64,000 nucleotides of DNA, taken from the NCBI RefSeq assembly GCF_003990045.1, contig NZ_RZGZ01000002.1, forward strand, positions 558,001 through 622,000, written 5' to 3'. The stretch comes from Labedella endophytica. Its GTDB lineage: Bacteria > Actinomycetota > Actinomycetes > Actinomycetales > Microbacteriaceae. This document shows, piece by piece, positions 31,617 to 40,215 of this stretch (position 1 is the stretch's first letter; each line of letters starts with the position of its first letter). The position numbers were made by a program, and so were the translations under genes. The notes under the pieces are model-generated. The model searched no databases, was not told the origin of the DNA, and saw nothing but the letters and a program-made list of their open reading frames with translations.

Positions 31617-33395
31617 CTAGACGGAGCGGAAGCGGGCGACCGTCTCGGCCGCGTCGGCGATCGCGACGGGCTCGCGCTCGCCCGTCCGCCGATCCCAGAC
31701 CTCGACGGTCCCCTCGCCCACGCCGCGGCCTGCGATCACGATGATCGGGACCCCGATGAGCTCGGCATCGCCGAACTTCACGCCGGGAGACACCTTGGGT
31801 CGGTCGTCGTAGAGCACGTCGAGTCCCACGGACTCGAGCTCGGCCGAGATGCCCTCGGCGGTCTCGAAGACGAGCGGGTCCTTGCCGGTCGCGACGACGT
31901 GCACGTCGAAGGGCGCGACGGTGAGGGGCCAGACGAGACCGCGGTCGTCGTTGTTGAGCTCGGCGATCGTCGCGAGGACGCGTGTGATGCCGATGCCGTA
32001 GGACCCCATCGTGACGGTGACGAGCTTGCCGTTCTCGTCGAGGACTTTCAGACCGAGCGCGTGGGCGAACTTGCGGCCGAGCTGGAAGACGTGCCCGAGC
32101 TCCATTCCGCGAGCGAGTTCGACCGGTCCGGAACCGTCGGGTGCGGGATCCCCTGCGACGACGGTGGACGCCTCGACGACGCCGTCGGCCGTGAAGTCGC
32201 GGCCGGCGACGAGCCCGAAGACGTGCCGTCCCTGCTCGTTCGCACCGGTGATCCACTCCGTGCCGTCGACGACGCGGGGGTCCACGAGGTAGCGGATCCC
32301 CGTGATCGACTCCTCGCCGAGCACCGCGCCGGCGGGCGACCACGGTCCGATGTAGCCCTTCACGAGGCCGGGATTCTTTGCGAAGTCGGTCTCGGTCGCC
32401 GCTTCGACCTCGGCGGGCGCGAACGCCACCTCGATGCGCTTGAGATCGACGTCGCGGTCGCCGGGGAGGCCCACGATGACGAGTTCCCGGGTGCCGTCGA
32501 GAGCGACGAGCGCGAGCACGACGTTCTTGAGCGTGTCGGCGGCGGTCCAGGGGCGACCGTCGTCCCGCGGGTGATGGGCGTTCGCGACATCGACGAGCGT
32601 CTGGATGGTGGGGGTGTCGGGGGTGTCGTGCACGACCGCGTCGGCGAGACCCTCGATGGGACGGGCCTCGGGCACGACCGTCGTGAAGGCTTCGACGTTC
32701 GCCGCGTACCCACCGGCCGAGCGGACGAAGGTGTCCTCGCCGACGGGCGTCGGGTGCAGGAATTCCTCGCTCTGCGAACCCCCCATGGCGCCGGCATCGG
32801 CCTTGACGATGACGTACTCGAGGCCGAGGCGGGAGAAGATCCGCTCGTACGCGTCGCGCTGTCTCTGGTAGCTCGCATCGAGACCGGCGTCGGTGTAGTC
32901 GAAGGAGTACGCATCCTTCATCGTGAACTCGCGACCGCGCAGCAGGCCGGCGCGCGGACGCGCCTCGTCCCGGTACTTGTCCTGGATCTGGTAGATCGAC
33001 AGGGGCAGGTCCTTGTAACTCGCGTAGAGGTCCTTCACGAGGAGGGTGAAGACCTCCTCGTGCGTCGGCGCGAGGAGGTAGTCGGCACCCTTGCGGTCCT
33101 GGAGGCGGAACAGCGCGTCTCCGTACTCCTCCCACCGTCCCGTCGCCTCGAAGGGCTCGCGCGGGAGCAGCGCAGGGAAGTGCACCTCGAAGGCGCCGGC
33201 GGCGGCCATCTCCTCGCGCACGATGGCCTCGATCTTGGCCTTCACCTTCAAGCCGATCGGGAGCCAGGCGAAGACTCCGGGTGCCTGGCGCCGGATGTAG
33301 CCGGCGCGCACGAGCAAGCGGTGACTCGTCACCTCCGCATCGGAGGGGTCGTCACGGAGCGTACGGAGGAAGTAGGTCGATAGGCGCGTTACCAC
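31617..33395 (-). CDS. proS: Prolyl-tRNA synthetase (bacterial type)
   Basis: Charges tRNA-Pro. It is 592 aa with class II motifs: motif 1 region [17 protein letters not shown], motif 2 [26 protein letters not shown], motif 3 [13 protein letters not shown], and the bacterial-type editing insertion between motifs 2 and 3 (about residues 225-405, with [17 protein letters not shown] and [10 protein letters not shown]-type segments). A C-terminal anticodon-binding domain follows ([11 protein letters not shown] onward). GTG 33395 follows a TAGCAT -10 box by 6 nt, so it is probably leaderless. It lies upstream of nusA but has its own 320-bp separation from it. Confidence 0.97.
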   Translation of the reverse strand: MVTRLSTYFLRTLRDDPSDAEVTSHRLLVRAGYIRRQAPGVFAWLPIGLKVKAKIEAIVREEMAAAGAFEVHFPALLPREPFEATGRWEEYGDALFRLQDRKGADYLLAPTHEEVFTLLVKDLYASYKDLPLSIYQIQDKYRDEARPRAGLLRGREFTMKDAYSFDYTDAGLDASYQRQRDAYERIFSRLGLEYVIVKADAGAMGGSQSEEFLHPTPVGEDTFVRSAGGYAANVEAFTTVVPEARPIEGLADAVVHDTPDTPTIQTLVDVANAHHPRDDGRPWTAADTLKNVVLALVALDGTRELVIVGLPGDRDVDLKRIEVAFAPAEVEAATETDFAKNPGLVKGYIGPWSPAGAVLGEESITGIRYLVDPRVVDGTEWITGANEQGRHVFGLVAGRDFTADGVVEASTVVAGDPAPDGSGPVELARGMELGHVFQLGRKFAHALGLKVLDENGKLVTVTMGSYGIGITRVLATIAELNNDDRGLVWPLTVAPFDVHVVATGKDPLVFETAEGISAELESVGLDVLYDDRPKVSPGVKFGDAELIGVPIIVIAGRGVGEGTVEVWDRRTGEREPVAIADAAETVARFRSV

Positions 33396-33401
33396 TCGTC
33401 C

Positions 33402-33407
33402 ATGCTA
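33402..33407 (-). promoter_or_regulatory. -10 box TAGCAT, leaderless promoter of proS
   Basis: On the minus strand TAGCAT ends 6 nt (GGACGA) before GTG 33395. Confidence 0.55.
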
Positions 33408-33444
33408 GTCCGCGCAGGCTGCCGAGCCCCGCCCGGGCCGGCAC

Positions 33445-34203
33445 TCACCAGGGCTTCTCCGCGTATTCGCCGCCGCCGCGCTGATCGGCCTCCGCGTCGC
33501 GGCGGTCCTGCTCGGCCTGGTCGCCGCGATCCTCGAGGTCCTGCTCGGGCGATTGCCCGCCATCGGCGTCCTCGCCATCGCCCTGACCGCCGCCGTCCTC
33601 CGTTCCCGGAGGCGGCGTCTCGACGGCGTCCTGCTTGCCCTCGATCCGGGACTCCGCGTCCTCCAGCTGCGCTCCCGGCGGAGGCGGCTCACTCGGGTCC
33701 TCCGGGGGTTCCATCGCCTCGCCCTCGAAGCAGCCGTCGTCCTCCCCCGCCCGGATCACGGCGAGCGCCGTGTCGTAGATGAGCGACGCGCCGCGCAGGT
33801 ACCCCGCGTCGGCGTAGATGTCGCCGAGCTCCTCCCACGCGAGGGCGAGATTCACTCGCACGTCGCAGGAGTGCTCCGCCGGTGCGAGTTCGAGCGCGGT
33901 GGAGAGGTCGTCGGTGGCGTCGTTGTACAGCTGCGCCCGGGCTGAGGCGGTGCCGCGGTCGTAGTACGCGATCCACGGCTCGAACCAGTTGAGGGTCATG
34001 AGTGCGTCGCTCGCGGCGATGCTCTCGTCGAAGCGGCCGGTCTCGCTCGCGTCGATCGCGTCCTGCGCGGTGAGCGAGAGCCCACCGAGCTTCACGGACG
34101 TGGCGAGCAGGAGGAGGACGACGGGGAGCGACCACCAGAGCAGCCGCCATCGACGACGCCGGACGGCCCCGGGGGTCACGCGGCGTTCGGTGCGCTCAGC
34201 CAT
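33445..34203 (-). CDS. TPR-containing membrane-anchored protein (BatC-like position)
   Basis: A 252-aa protein with one N-terminal membrane anchor (about residues 21-43, after an Arg-rich start), TPR-like helices (about 70-155, ASDALMTLNWFEPWIAYYDRGTASARAQLYNDATDDLSTALELAP and VRVNLALAWEELGDIYA), and a charged, Pro/Gly/Asp-rich disordered C-terminal half. Last gene of the MoxR-DUF58-VWA cluster, where Bat operons carry a TPR protein. ATG 34203 overlaps the upstream VWA gene by 8 bp. The function is inferred from context only. Confidence 0.8.
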   Translation of the reverse strand: MAERTERRVTPGAVRRRRWRLLWWSLPVVLLLLATSVKLGGLSLTAQDAIDASETGRFDESIAASDALMTLNWFEPWIAYYDRGTASARAQLYNDATDDLSTALELAPAEHSCDVRVNLALAWEELGDIYADAGYLRGASLIYDTALAVIRAGEDDGCFEGEAMEPPEDPSEPPPPGAQLEDAESRIEGKQDAVETPPPGTEDGGGQGDGEDADGGQSPEQDLEDRGDQAEQDRRDAEADQRGGGEYAEKPW

Positions 34204-35230
34204 GGGATGCCCTCCGTCCGTCGCGCCTGCCCGCGCCCGATCGGCCGACGACGCCGGAGCGCAGGACGGCCGCGAGCATCCACGCGAGCTCGACGAGGGC
34301 GAGCGCCGCGAGCGGGATCGCGGCGATCCAGTAGAGCTCCCCCTGAGCCGCCGGCACCTCGCCCGCAGACTCGACGTCCCCGACGCGGACGCCGTCGGTG
34401 GCCTCGGCCACCGACGTGTCGGCGTCGCGGTGGATGTAGGGCAGGCCGAGCTGCTCGGCGATGGTCCCGAGCGCCTGCTCGTCGATGCGCGAGATCGCAT
34501 CGGTCCCCGTCGAGTAGTCCTGGATGTAGCTCTGCTCTGTCCCGTCGTCGTAGCCGGTGTACTGCTTCATGGGCCCCCCGGCCTCCGTCCCGTAACCGAG
34601 CACCGCGCCGCCGTCGACGGCGGCCGAGAGCTCCGCGAACGTCCCCGGCTCTCGACCACTCGTCTGCTCCCCGTCTCCGAGGTAGTAGAGGATGCGCGAT
34701 CGTTCGGGGTTCTCAGCCGCGTCCTCCGTGAGGATGCCCGTGAGGTACTCGACCGGCTCGTCGATGCTGCTGCCCGCGGAGTACGTCGTGATCTCCTGCT
34801 CGAGCGCCCGCGTCGCCTGGGCGAGCGCCGACACGTCCGTCGTGAGGGGCACCCGGTGCACGGTGACCGCGTCGAAGGTCACGAGGGAGACCCGGGCGCC
34901 GATGAGCCGCTCGGCGATGGCGAGCACGTCCTCCCGCACCCCGTCGAGTCGCGGTTCACCGTCGCCCCAGTCCTCCGCGGCCATGCTGCTCGTCGTGTCG
35001 ACGACGAAGTACACGTCGACGTCGCCGGAGGCAGCGGGGGGAAGGGTCGGCGCCGGCAGAGCGGGCCGCAGAGCGATGACGGCGAGCAGGAGCACCATCA
35101 CGAGACGCGAGAGCCACATCCACCGCGATCGGCCGGAACCCGGGGAGACGAGCTGCACGATTGCGAAGACGGCGAGCGCCCCGGCGACGACGACGAGGAA
35201 CCAGACGGGCAGGACGGGGTCGAGGATCAT
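34196..35230 (-). CDS. VWA-domain membrane protein (BatA/BatB-like)
   Basis: A 344-aa protein with two N-terminal membrane helices (about residues 8-28 and 42-58), a von Willebrand A domain (about 75-280) whose metal site reads VDTTSSM, and a C-terminal helix (about 306-330). The VWA domain probably faces the outside. Together with the MoxR ATPase and DUF58 protein it forms the operon type linked to envelope stress or aerotolerance in other bacteria. ATG 35230 overlaps the previous gene's stop as ATGA. The partner ligand is unknown. Confidence 0.85.
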   Translation of the reverse strand: MILDPVLPVWFLVVVAGALAVFAIVQLVSPGSGRSRWMWLSRLVMVLLLAVIALRPALPAPTLPPAASGDVDVYFVVDTTSSMAAEDWGDGEPRLDGVREDVLAIAERLIGARVSLVTFDAVTVHRVPLTTDVSALAQATRALEQEITTYSAGSSIDEPVEYLTGILTEDAAENPERSRILYYLGDGEQTSGREPGTFAELSAAVDGGAVLGYGTEAGGPMKQYTGYDDGTEQSYIQDYSTGTDAISRIDEQALGTIAEQLGLPYIHRDADTSVAEATDGVRVGDVESAGEVPAAQGELYWIAAIPLAALALVELAWMLAAVLRSGVVGRSGAGRRDGRRASHG

Positions 35231-36216
35231 CGGCGCAACCTCCAACCCGCGAACATCACGGCGGCGAGGGCCGCGAAGCCCGCGAGCACGGGGAAGGTGG
35301 GCTCGTCCGTGACCACGAGGATCGGCTCACCCGTGAAGCGTTCCGCCTGGCGTTCCTGAACCTGCTCGACGATCGAGGGAACGGCGTTCGGGTCGTCGAG
35401 CGCCCAATAGGAGCCGCCGGTCCCCTCCACGACCTCGCGCATCTCGTCGGCGAACTCGCCGATGTAGTCGAGGCTCTCGACGTCACCGGGGTTGAGGCCG
35501 AAGACGAGGACGTCCTTCGATTGCGCGAACTCCCCGGCCTCCGGCAGGGTCATGATCTGCTCACCCGCGACGTAGTTGTCGGTGGCGAAGACGATGGAGC
35601 GGGAGCGCTCCGTATCGAGGTCGTCGAAGCGCATGACGCACGAGGCGAGCCCGTCGCCGATCATCGAGGACCCGTTGCCGAGGAGCGTTCCGTTCGCGAA
35701 GGCCCAGTCGGTGTCGGGGTCGACAAGATCCGCGTGGAGGGCGTCGAGCTGCTCACGGGCGTAGGCGTAATCGCTCGTCAGGGGGAACGACGTCACGGCG
35801 GACGCGTTGAAGAGCACGAGGCCGATGCGTTCGCCGTCGAACTCCTCGGTGAGCTGGGAGAACGTCTCGACGATCTGGGCGTCGTAGTCGATCATCGACC
35901 CGGAGACGTCGAGGCACAGGACGATGTCGCGGTTGCGCATCTCCGGCTGCACCGTCGTGAGCGACACGAGCCGGCCGGACAGGATCACGGCGGCCGCGCT
36001 GAGGAGGGTCGCCGCGACGAGCACGGTGGCGAGCAGCATGCGGTACCGGCGGAGGGCCCTGGCGTAGCCGGGCAAGGCCGTGAGGCGCTCGCCATGCGCG
36101 ACGTGCACGGCGGCGTCCTCTCCGCGGTGTGCACGCCGCCGGAGCACGACGACGAGGACGACGGCCGCCGCGACGACGACCCAGCCGATGACGAGTCCGA
36201 TGTTGACGAGGCTCAT
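35227..36216 (-). CDS. VWA-domain membrane protein with intact MIDAS (BatA-like)
   Basis: A 329-aa protein with an N-terminal helix (residues 5-26), a second helix (about 60-80), and a VWA domain with an intact metal-ion-dependent adhesion site LDVSGS (Asp103, Ser105, Ser107). The domain runs to about residue 290, followed by a C-terminal helix (about 305-324). It is the canonical partner of the next VWA gene, which overlaps it by ATGA. MoxR ATPases are thought to act on such VWA proteins to assist metal insertion or complex assembly; that role here is inference. Confidence 0.88.
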   Translation of the reverse strand: MSLVNIGLVIGWVVVAAAVVLVVVLRRRAHRGEDAAVHVAHGERLTALPGYARALRRYRMLLATVLVAATLLSAAAVILSGRLVSLTTVQPEMRNRDIVLCLDVSGSMIDYDAQIVETFSQLTEEFDGERIGLVLFNASAVTSFPLTSDYAYAREQLDALHADLVDPDTDWAFANGTLLGNGSSMIGDGLASCVMRFDDLDTERSRSIVFATDNYVAGEQIMTLPEAGEFAQSKDVLVFGLNPGDVESLDYIGEFADEMREVVEGTGGSYWALDDPNAVPSIVEQVQERQAERFTGEPILVVTDEPTFPVLAGFAALAAVMFAGWRLRR

Positions 36217-36223
36217 CGCGCGC

Positions 36224-36703
36224 TCACCACCAGGACACCACGGCCTGCTTGGCGACGTCGGCTGAACGGCGTACGTCCCCCGATTCGACGCTCGCGAACT
36301 CGGCCGGGTAGTACACGGCCACCGCGTGGGCGATCGACCCGAGGCGGGCCGCCGTGAGGTCGTCGAGGGTCATGACATCGGCGCGCACTCCCGACGCCTC
36401 CTGCGCGTAGAGCCGGACGAGGGAGCCGAGCTTCCGGTGGGCCGCCCGCCGCGTGAGAGCGCCGTCGTCGTACGCGGCGACGACCTCGTCGACGAGCCCC
36501 AGATACCGGGCGCGCAGCTCCTCCCGCGAGGGCGCCGGAACCGCTTCGACATCGGGCACCGTCACGCTCTCGGTCGCCCGCCGCGACCACCACCACACGA
36601 AGACGTACCAGAGCACGACGAGCACCACGATGGCGATCGCGATCGCCATCCATCCCCACCAGTACTGCGCCAGCGGGTTGTAATCGGCGTCACCTCCGAG
36701 CAT
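36224..36703 (-). CDS. Small membrane protein of the MoxR/VWA operon
   Basis: A 159-aa protein with a Trp-rich N-terminal helix (about residues 14-38, WWGWMAIAIAIVVLVVLWYVFVWWW) and a soluble helical domain containing REELRARYLGLVDEVVAAYDDGALTRRAAHRKLGSLVRLYA. The size and position between DUF58 and VWA genes match DUF4381/BatD-like small components, but I do not claim a family. ATG 36703 overlaps the DUF58 gene by 14 bp; an upstream open extension to 36769 lies within that gene. Confidence 0.75.
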   Translation of the reverse strand: MLGGDADYNPLAQYWWGWMAIAIAIVVLVVLWYVFVWWWSRRATESVTVPDVEAVPAPSREELRARYLGLVDEVVAAYDDGALTRRAAHRKLGSLVRLYAQEASGVRADVMTLDDLTAARLGSIAHAVAVYYPAEFASVESGDVRRSADVAKQAVVSWW

Positions 36704-37577
36704 GGTTGTGCGCCTCGATGAGTCGGAGGACGGCCGGCACGACCTCGGAAGACCGCGCCACCCGTACATGGGAGACGGCGAGCGCGTCGAGACGGTCGGC
36801 GCTGCGCGTCGCGCGCTCGACCTCCGCCTCGAGGAACGCGGAGCGGAGCCGTCGATCGCGGCGGAGGAAGTCGGGGATGCCGCGATCGTCCGCGACGTCC
36901 ACCATGGGCCGCGTCGCCCAGTCGGCGGACATGACGTCGGCGTCGCCGACGGTCACCCAGAGAATCTCGTGCTGCACGGCGAGTCGCCGGACGAGCTGCT
37001 CCGTCTCCTCGTCGATGGCCGCGTCGTCGACCACGACGACGAGCAGCATGCGCTTCCGCACCGTGCGCACCACGCGCTCGAGCAGGGCGTGCACGTCGCT
37101 CGGCGCGCCGTCGAGGCGGGCGCGCTCGACGACCACCTGCAGGAGGCGTTCAAGGTGGGACTCCGCGCCCTTCGGCTCGAGCAGCCGCACCTCGTCCGCG
37201 TCACCAGCGATGAGGCCCACACGATCGCCGTGCCGCACGGCGATGTAGCCGAGCACGCCCGCGACGAGCACGGCCACGTCGCGCTTCGGCTCGCCCCCGG
37301 CTCCGGCGGCGGCGAGGTCACGGCCCGTGTCGACGACGAGCGTCACGGTCTGCTTCCGGTGCGCGATGAACTGCTTCACGAGCGGATAGCCGGCCCGCGC
37401 GGTCGCCTTCCAGTCGATGTCGCGGATCTCGTCCCCGGGGACGTAGGGGCGGATGTCGTCGAACTCGTGGCTCTTGCCGCGGAAGATGGACGCGTACTCG
37501 CCGTCGAGCATCCCCCGCACGCGACGATGCGCCCTGATCGACAGGGTGGTCTTCACGCGCGTGAGGAGGGCGGTCAC
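36690..37577 (-). CDS. DUF58 domain protein
   Basis: A 295-aa soluble protein of the DUF58 family: FRGKSHEFDDIRPYVPGDEIRDIDWKATARAGYPLVKQFI (residues about 33-72) is the diagnostic core, followed by a degenerate VWA-like fold with TVTLVVDTGRDLAAAG. It lies directly downstream of moxR (10-bp gap) as in nearly all such operons. The biochemical role is unknown; it may be a cytoplasmic adaptor between the MoxR ATPase and the membrane VWA proteins. Confidence 0.9.
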   Translation of the reverse strand: MTALLTRVKTTLSIRAHRRVRGMLDGEYASIFRGKSHEFDDIRPYVPGDEIRDIDWKATARAGYPLVKQFIAHRKQTVTLVVDTGRDLAAAGAGGEPKRDVAVLVAGVLGYIAVRHGDRVGLIAGDADEVRLLEPKGAESHLERLLQVVVERARLDGAPSDVHALLERVVRTVRKRMLLVVVVDDAAIDEETEQLVRRLAVQHEILWVTVGDADVMSADWATRPMVDVADDRGIPDFLRRDRRLRSAFLEAEVERATRSADRLDALAVSHVRVARSSEVVPAVLRLIEAHNHARR

Positions 37578-37587
37578 CGCTGGTGCC

Positions 37588-38634
37588 TCACGGGACCTGG
37601 ACGACGCCGAAGATGGCGTCGATGACCGTCTCCGGCTTCACGTCGTCCGCGATCGCCTCGAAGCCGAGGATGAGACGGTGGCGGAGCACCTGGTGGCGGT
37701 AGGCCTTTACGTCCTCGGGGATGACGTGCTCGCGACCGGCGAGCAGGGCGAGGGCGCGCGCGACCGTCGCGAACGCGATGCTCGCGCGGGGGCTCGCCCC
37801 GTACTCCACGTACGACGCGAGCTTCGGCGGTAGATAGGTCGCCACGTTCCGGGTCACGTAGACCGTCTGCACGATGTAGGCGAGGATCGCCTGGTCCAGG
37901 TAGATGCGCGGCACGAGGGACTGCAGGAACAGGACGTCCTCGACGCTCACGCGCGGCGCCCGCGACTCGTGGCGGAAGACGCCCGCGTTCACGCGCCGCA
38001 CGATCTCGGCCTCCTCGGCGATCGAGGGGTAGTCGAGCACCTCCTTGATGAGGAAGCGGTCGAGCTGGGCCTCCGGCAGGTGGTAGGTGCCCTCCTGCTC
38101 GATGGGGTTCTGCGTGGCGAGCACGAGGAACGGCTCCGGGAGCGCGTAGTTCACTCCGCCCACGGAGGTCTGCTTCTCCTGCATCGCCTCGAGCATCGCG
38201 GACTGCGTCTTGGCGCTCGAGCGGTTCACCTCGTCGAGCAGGACGAAGTTGGCGTGCACGGGTCCGAGTTGCGTGGTGAACTCCGCGGTGCGCGGGTCGT
38301 AGATCTGCGTGCCCACGATGTCGGAGGGCAGGAGGTCCGGCGTGCACTGGATGCGTCGGAAGCTACCGCCCACCGCGTCCGCGATCGTCTCGGCCGCGGT
38401 GGTCTTCGCGAGTCCCGGCACGCTCTCGAGGAGCACGTGTCCGCCGGTGAGGAGCGCGACGAGCAGGCTCGTGCGGAGGCTCGACTGACCGACGACCTTC
38501 TCGTCGAAGCGCGACGCGATGGCGGAGATGATCCCGCGGGCTCGTTCGAGCTCCTCGCGCGTCACGGTGGTCGTGGTCGTGGGCTGCTCGATCACGGAAA
38601 CGGTCCCCCGGAGTCTGTCGTCGCTGATCCGCAT
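37588..38634 (-). CDS. moxR: MoxR-family AAA+ ATPase
   Basis: A 348-aa AAA+ ATPase with the MoxR-type Walker A LLESVPGLAKTTAAE, Walker B FVLLDEVNRSSAKTQSAMLEAMQE, sensor 1 LATQNPIEQEGTYHLPEAQLDRF, and C-terminal lid domain. It is predicted to act as a cytoplasmic chaperone for the VWA proteins in the same operon. ATG 38634 is the upstream start; GTG 38595 with a better GGGGGA ribosome-binding site is an alternative that removes 13 residues. A TAGACT -10 box at 38660-38665 (minus strand) leaves a leader of about 20 nt for ATG 38634. Confidence 0.93.
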   Translation of the reverse strand: MRISDDRLRGTVSVIEQPTTTTTVTREELERARGIISAIASRFDEKVVGQSSLRTSLLVALLTGGHVLLESVPGLAKTTAAETIADAVGGSFRRIQCTPDLLPSDIVGTQIYDPRTAEFTTQLGPVHANFVLLDEVNRSSAKTQSAMLEAMQEKQTSVGGVNYALPEPFLVLATQNPIEQEGTYHLPEAQLDRFLIKEVLDYPSIAEEAEIVRRVNAGVFRHESRAPRVSVEDVLFLQSLVPRIYLDQAILAYIVQTVYVTRNVATYLPPKLASYVEYGASPRASIAFATVARALALLAGREHVIPEDVKAYRHQVLRHRLILGFEAIADDVKPETVIDAIFGVVQVP

Positions 38635-38659
38635 CGGGGACGGGCCCCGGCGTCCCGTC

Positions 38660-38665
38660 AGTCTA
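38660..38665 (-). promoter_or_regulatory. -10 box TAGACT for the moxR operon
   Basis: TAGACT on the minus strand lies about 25 nt before ATG 38634 and about 65 nt before GTG 38595. Unlike most promoters here it is not positioned for leaderless translation. Confidence 0.45.
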
Positions 38666-38783
38666 CGTGCGTCCGGCGCGCGGCTCCTCCGGATGCGGGG
38701 ATCTCACGGGCCCGTCTCCGGCGCGCCCGAGCTGAGCGCGCCGGGAACCGTCTGGTGGGCTTCAAAGGCACCACATAAGAGCC

Positions 38784-38810
38784 GAGGCGCCATGTAGAGG
38801 TGGCGCCCTC
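38784..38810 (-). terminator. Hairpin downstream of ispG
   Basis: The stem GA-G-GGCGCCA / TGGCGCC-TC (38784-38792 with 38801-38810, one bulge) has an 8-nt loop and begins 24 nt after the ispG stop. It is probably a terminator separating ispG from the moxR operon; no long U-tract is present. Confidence 0.5.
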
Positions 38811-38834
38811 GAGCCGCACGAGCGCCGTGGGGGG

Positions 38835-39995
38835 TCAGTGGGCGCCGACGGAGACGGTGGGGGTGCCTGTCGATGCGTCGTCTGCGGGGATTTCCGCCGC
38901 GATCCGATTGGCCTCGCGGATGAGGGTCGCGACGATCTCCGACTCGGGGACGGTCGCGATGACCTCGCCCTTGACGAAGATCTGGCCCTTGCCGTTGCCC
39001 GAGGCGACACCGAGGTCGGCCTCGCGGGCCTCGCCCGGGCCGTTCACGACGCAGCCCATGACGGCGACCCGCAGCGGCACGGACATGCCCTCGAGTCCCG
39101 TCGTGACGTCCTCGGCGAGCGAGTAGACGTCCACCTGGGCGCGCCCGCAGCTCGGGCACGACACGATCTCGAGCTTGCGCTCACGGAGGTTGAGCGACTG
39201 GAGGATCTGGAGCCCCACCTTGACCTCTTCGACGGGAGGCGCGGAGAGGGAGACACGGATCGTGTCCCCGATGCCCTCCGCGAGGAGGATGCCGAAGGCC
39301 GTCGCACTCTTGATCGTGCCCTGGAAGGCCGGACCGGCCTCCGTGACACCGAGGTGCAGGGGCCAGTCGCCGCGCTCGGCGAGCAGGCGGTACGCCTTCA
39401 CCATCACGATGGGGTCGTTGTGCTTCACGGAGATCTTGAAGTCGTGGAAGTCGTGCTCCTCGAAGAGGCTCGCCTCCCACTGGGCGCTCTCGGCGAGCGC
39501 CTCGGGGGTCGCCTTGCCGTACTTCTGAAGGATGCGCGGATCGAGCGACCCCGCGTTCACGCCGATGCGGATACTCACGCCCGCGTCCTTCGCCGCCTTG
39601 GCGATCTCACCCACCCGGTCGTCGAACTTGCGGATGTTGCCCGGGTTCACGCGCACGGCGGCGCACCCGGCGTCGATCGCGGCGAAGACGTAGTTCGGCT
39701 GGAAGTGGATGTCCGCGATCACGGGGATCTGGCTCTTCTTCGCGATGATCGGGAGCGTCTCGGCGTCGTCGCGGGTCGGCACGGCGACGCGCACGATGTC
39801 GCAACCGGACGCGGTGAGCTCGGCGATCTGCTGGAGGGTCGCGTTGATGTCCGTCGTCGGCGTCGTGGTCATCGACTGCACGCTCACGGGGGCGTCGCCG
39901 CCCACGAGCACGCTTCCGACCTTGATCTGGCGCGACTTCCGACGGGGGGCGAGGACTTCGGGAACGCTCGGCATTCCCAGATTCACTGCGGGCAC
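38835..39995 (-). CDS. ispG: 4-hydroxy-3-methylbut-2-enyl diphosphate synthase (flavodoxin)
   Basis: Penultimate step of the MEP isoprenoid pathway, making HMBPP with a 4Fe-4S cluster. It is 386 aa with an N-terminal TIM barrel ([36 protein letters not shown]) and a C-terminal cluster domain with cysteine ligands Cys280 and Cys283 (SCPSCGR) and Cys315 ([11 protein letters not shown]); the glutamate in NGPGEA is the fourth ligand. GTG 39995 follows a TAGGAT -10 box by 6 nt. dxr of the same pathway lies 4 kb away; rseP is between them. Confidence 0.97.
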   Translation of the reverse strand: MPAVNLGMPSVPEVLAPRRKSRQIKVGSVLVGGDAPVSVQSMTTTPTTDINATLQQIAELTASGCDIVRVAVPTRDDAETLPIIAKKSQIPVIADIHFQPNYVFAAIDAGCAAVRVNPGNIRKFDDRVGEIAKAAKDAGVSIRIGVNAGSLDPRILQKYGKATPEALAESAQWEASLFEEHDFHDFKISVKHNDPIVMVKAYRLLAERGDWPLHLGVTEAGPAFQGTIKSATAFGILLAEGIGDTIRVSLSAPPVEEVKVGLQILQSLNLRERKLEIVSCPSCGRAQVDVYSLAEDVTTGLEGMSVPLRVAVMGCVVNGPGEAREADLGVASGNGKGQIFVKGEVIATVPESEIVATLIREANRIAAEIPADDASTGTPTVSVGAH

Positions 39996-40001
39996 GGTGT
40001 C

Positions 40002-40007
40002 ATCCTA
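40002..40007 (-). promoter_or_regulatory. -10 box TAGGAT, leaderless promoter of ispG
   Basis: On the minus strand TAGGAT ends 6 nt (GACACC) before GTG 39995. Confidence 0.55.
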
Positions 40008-40085
40008 CGCGCGGCCACCTGACACCGGGCCGAGTCCCGCGAGGGGGTTGCGGGGCTCCCGCACGGCCGCTCGGAGCGCCCTGCT

Positions 40086-40215
40086 CGGCCGAACGCTGAG
40101 CGGACGGCCACACGCCGACCGGACGGCCGAACGCTGAGCGGACGGACGCTGACCGGACGGCCGGACGCCGACCGGACGGATCTGACCGGCCGCACGCCGC
40201 TCAGCCGGACGCGGC
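40086..40215. repeat. Degenerate 15-19-bp tandem repeat between rseP and ispG
   Basis: A run of units starting CGGACGG or CGGCCG: CGGACGGCCACACGCCGAC (40101-40119), CGGACGGCCGAACGCTGAG (40120-40138), CGGACGGACGCTGAC (40139-40153), CGGACGGCCGGACGCCGAC (40154-40172), CGGACGGATCTGAC (40173-40186), with weaker units on both sides. It fills most of the 220-bp spacer downstream of rseP. No gene is supported here. Confidence 0.75.
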
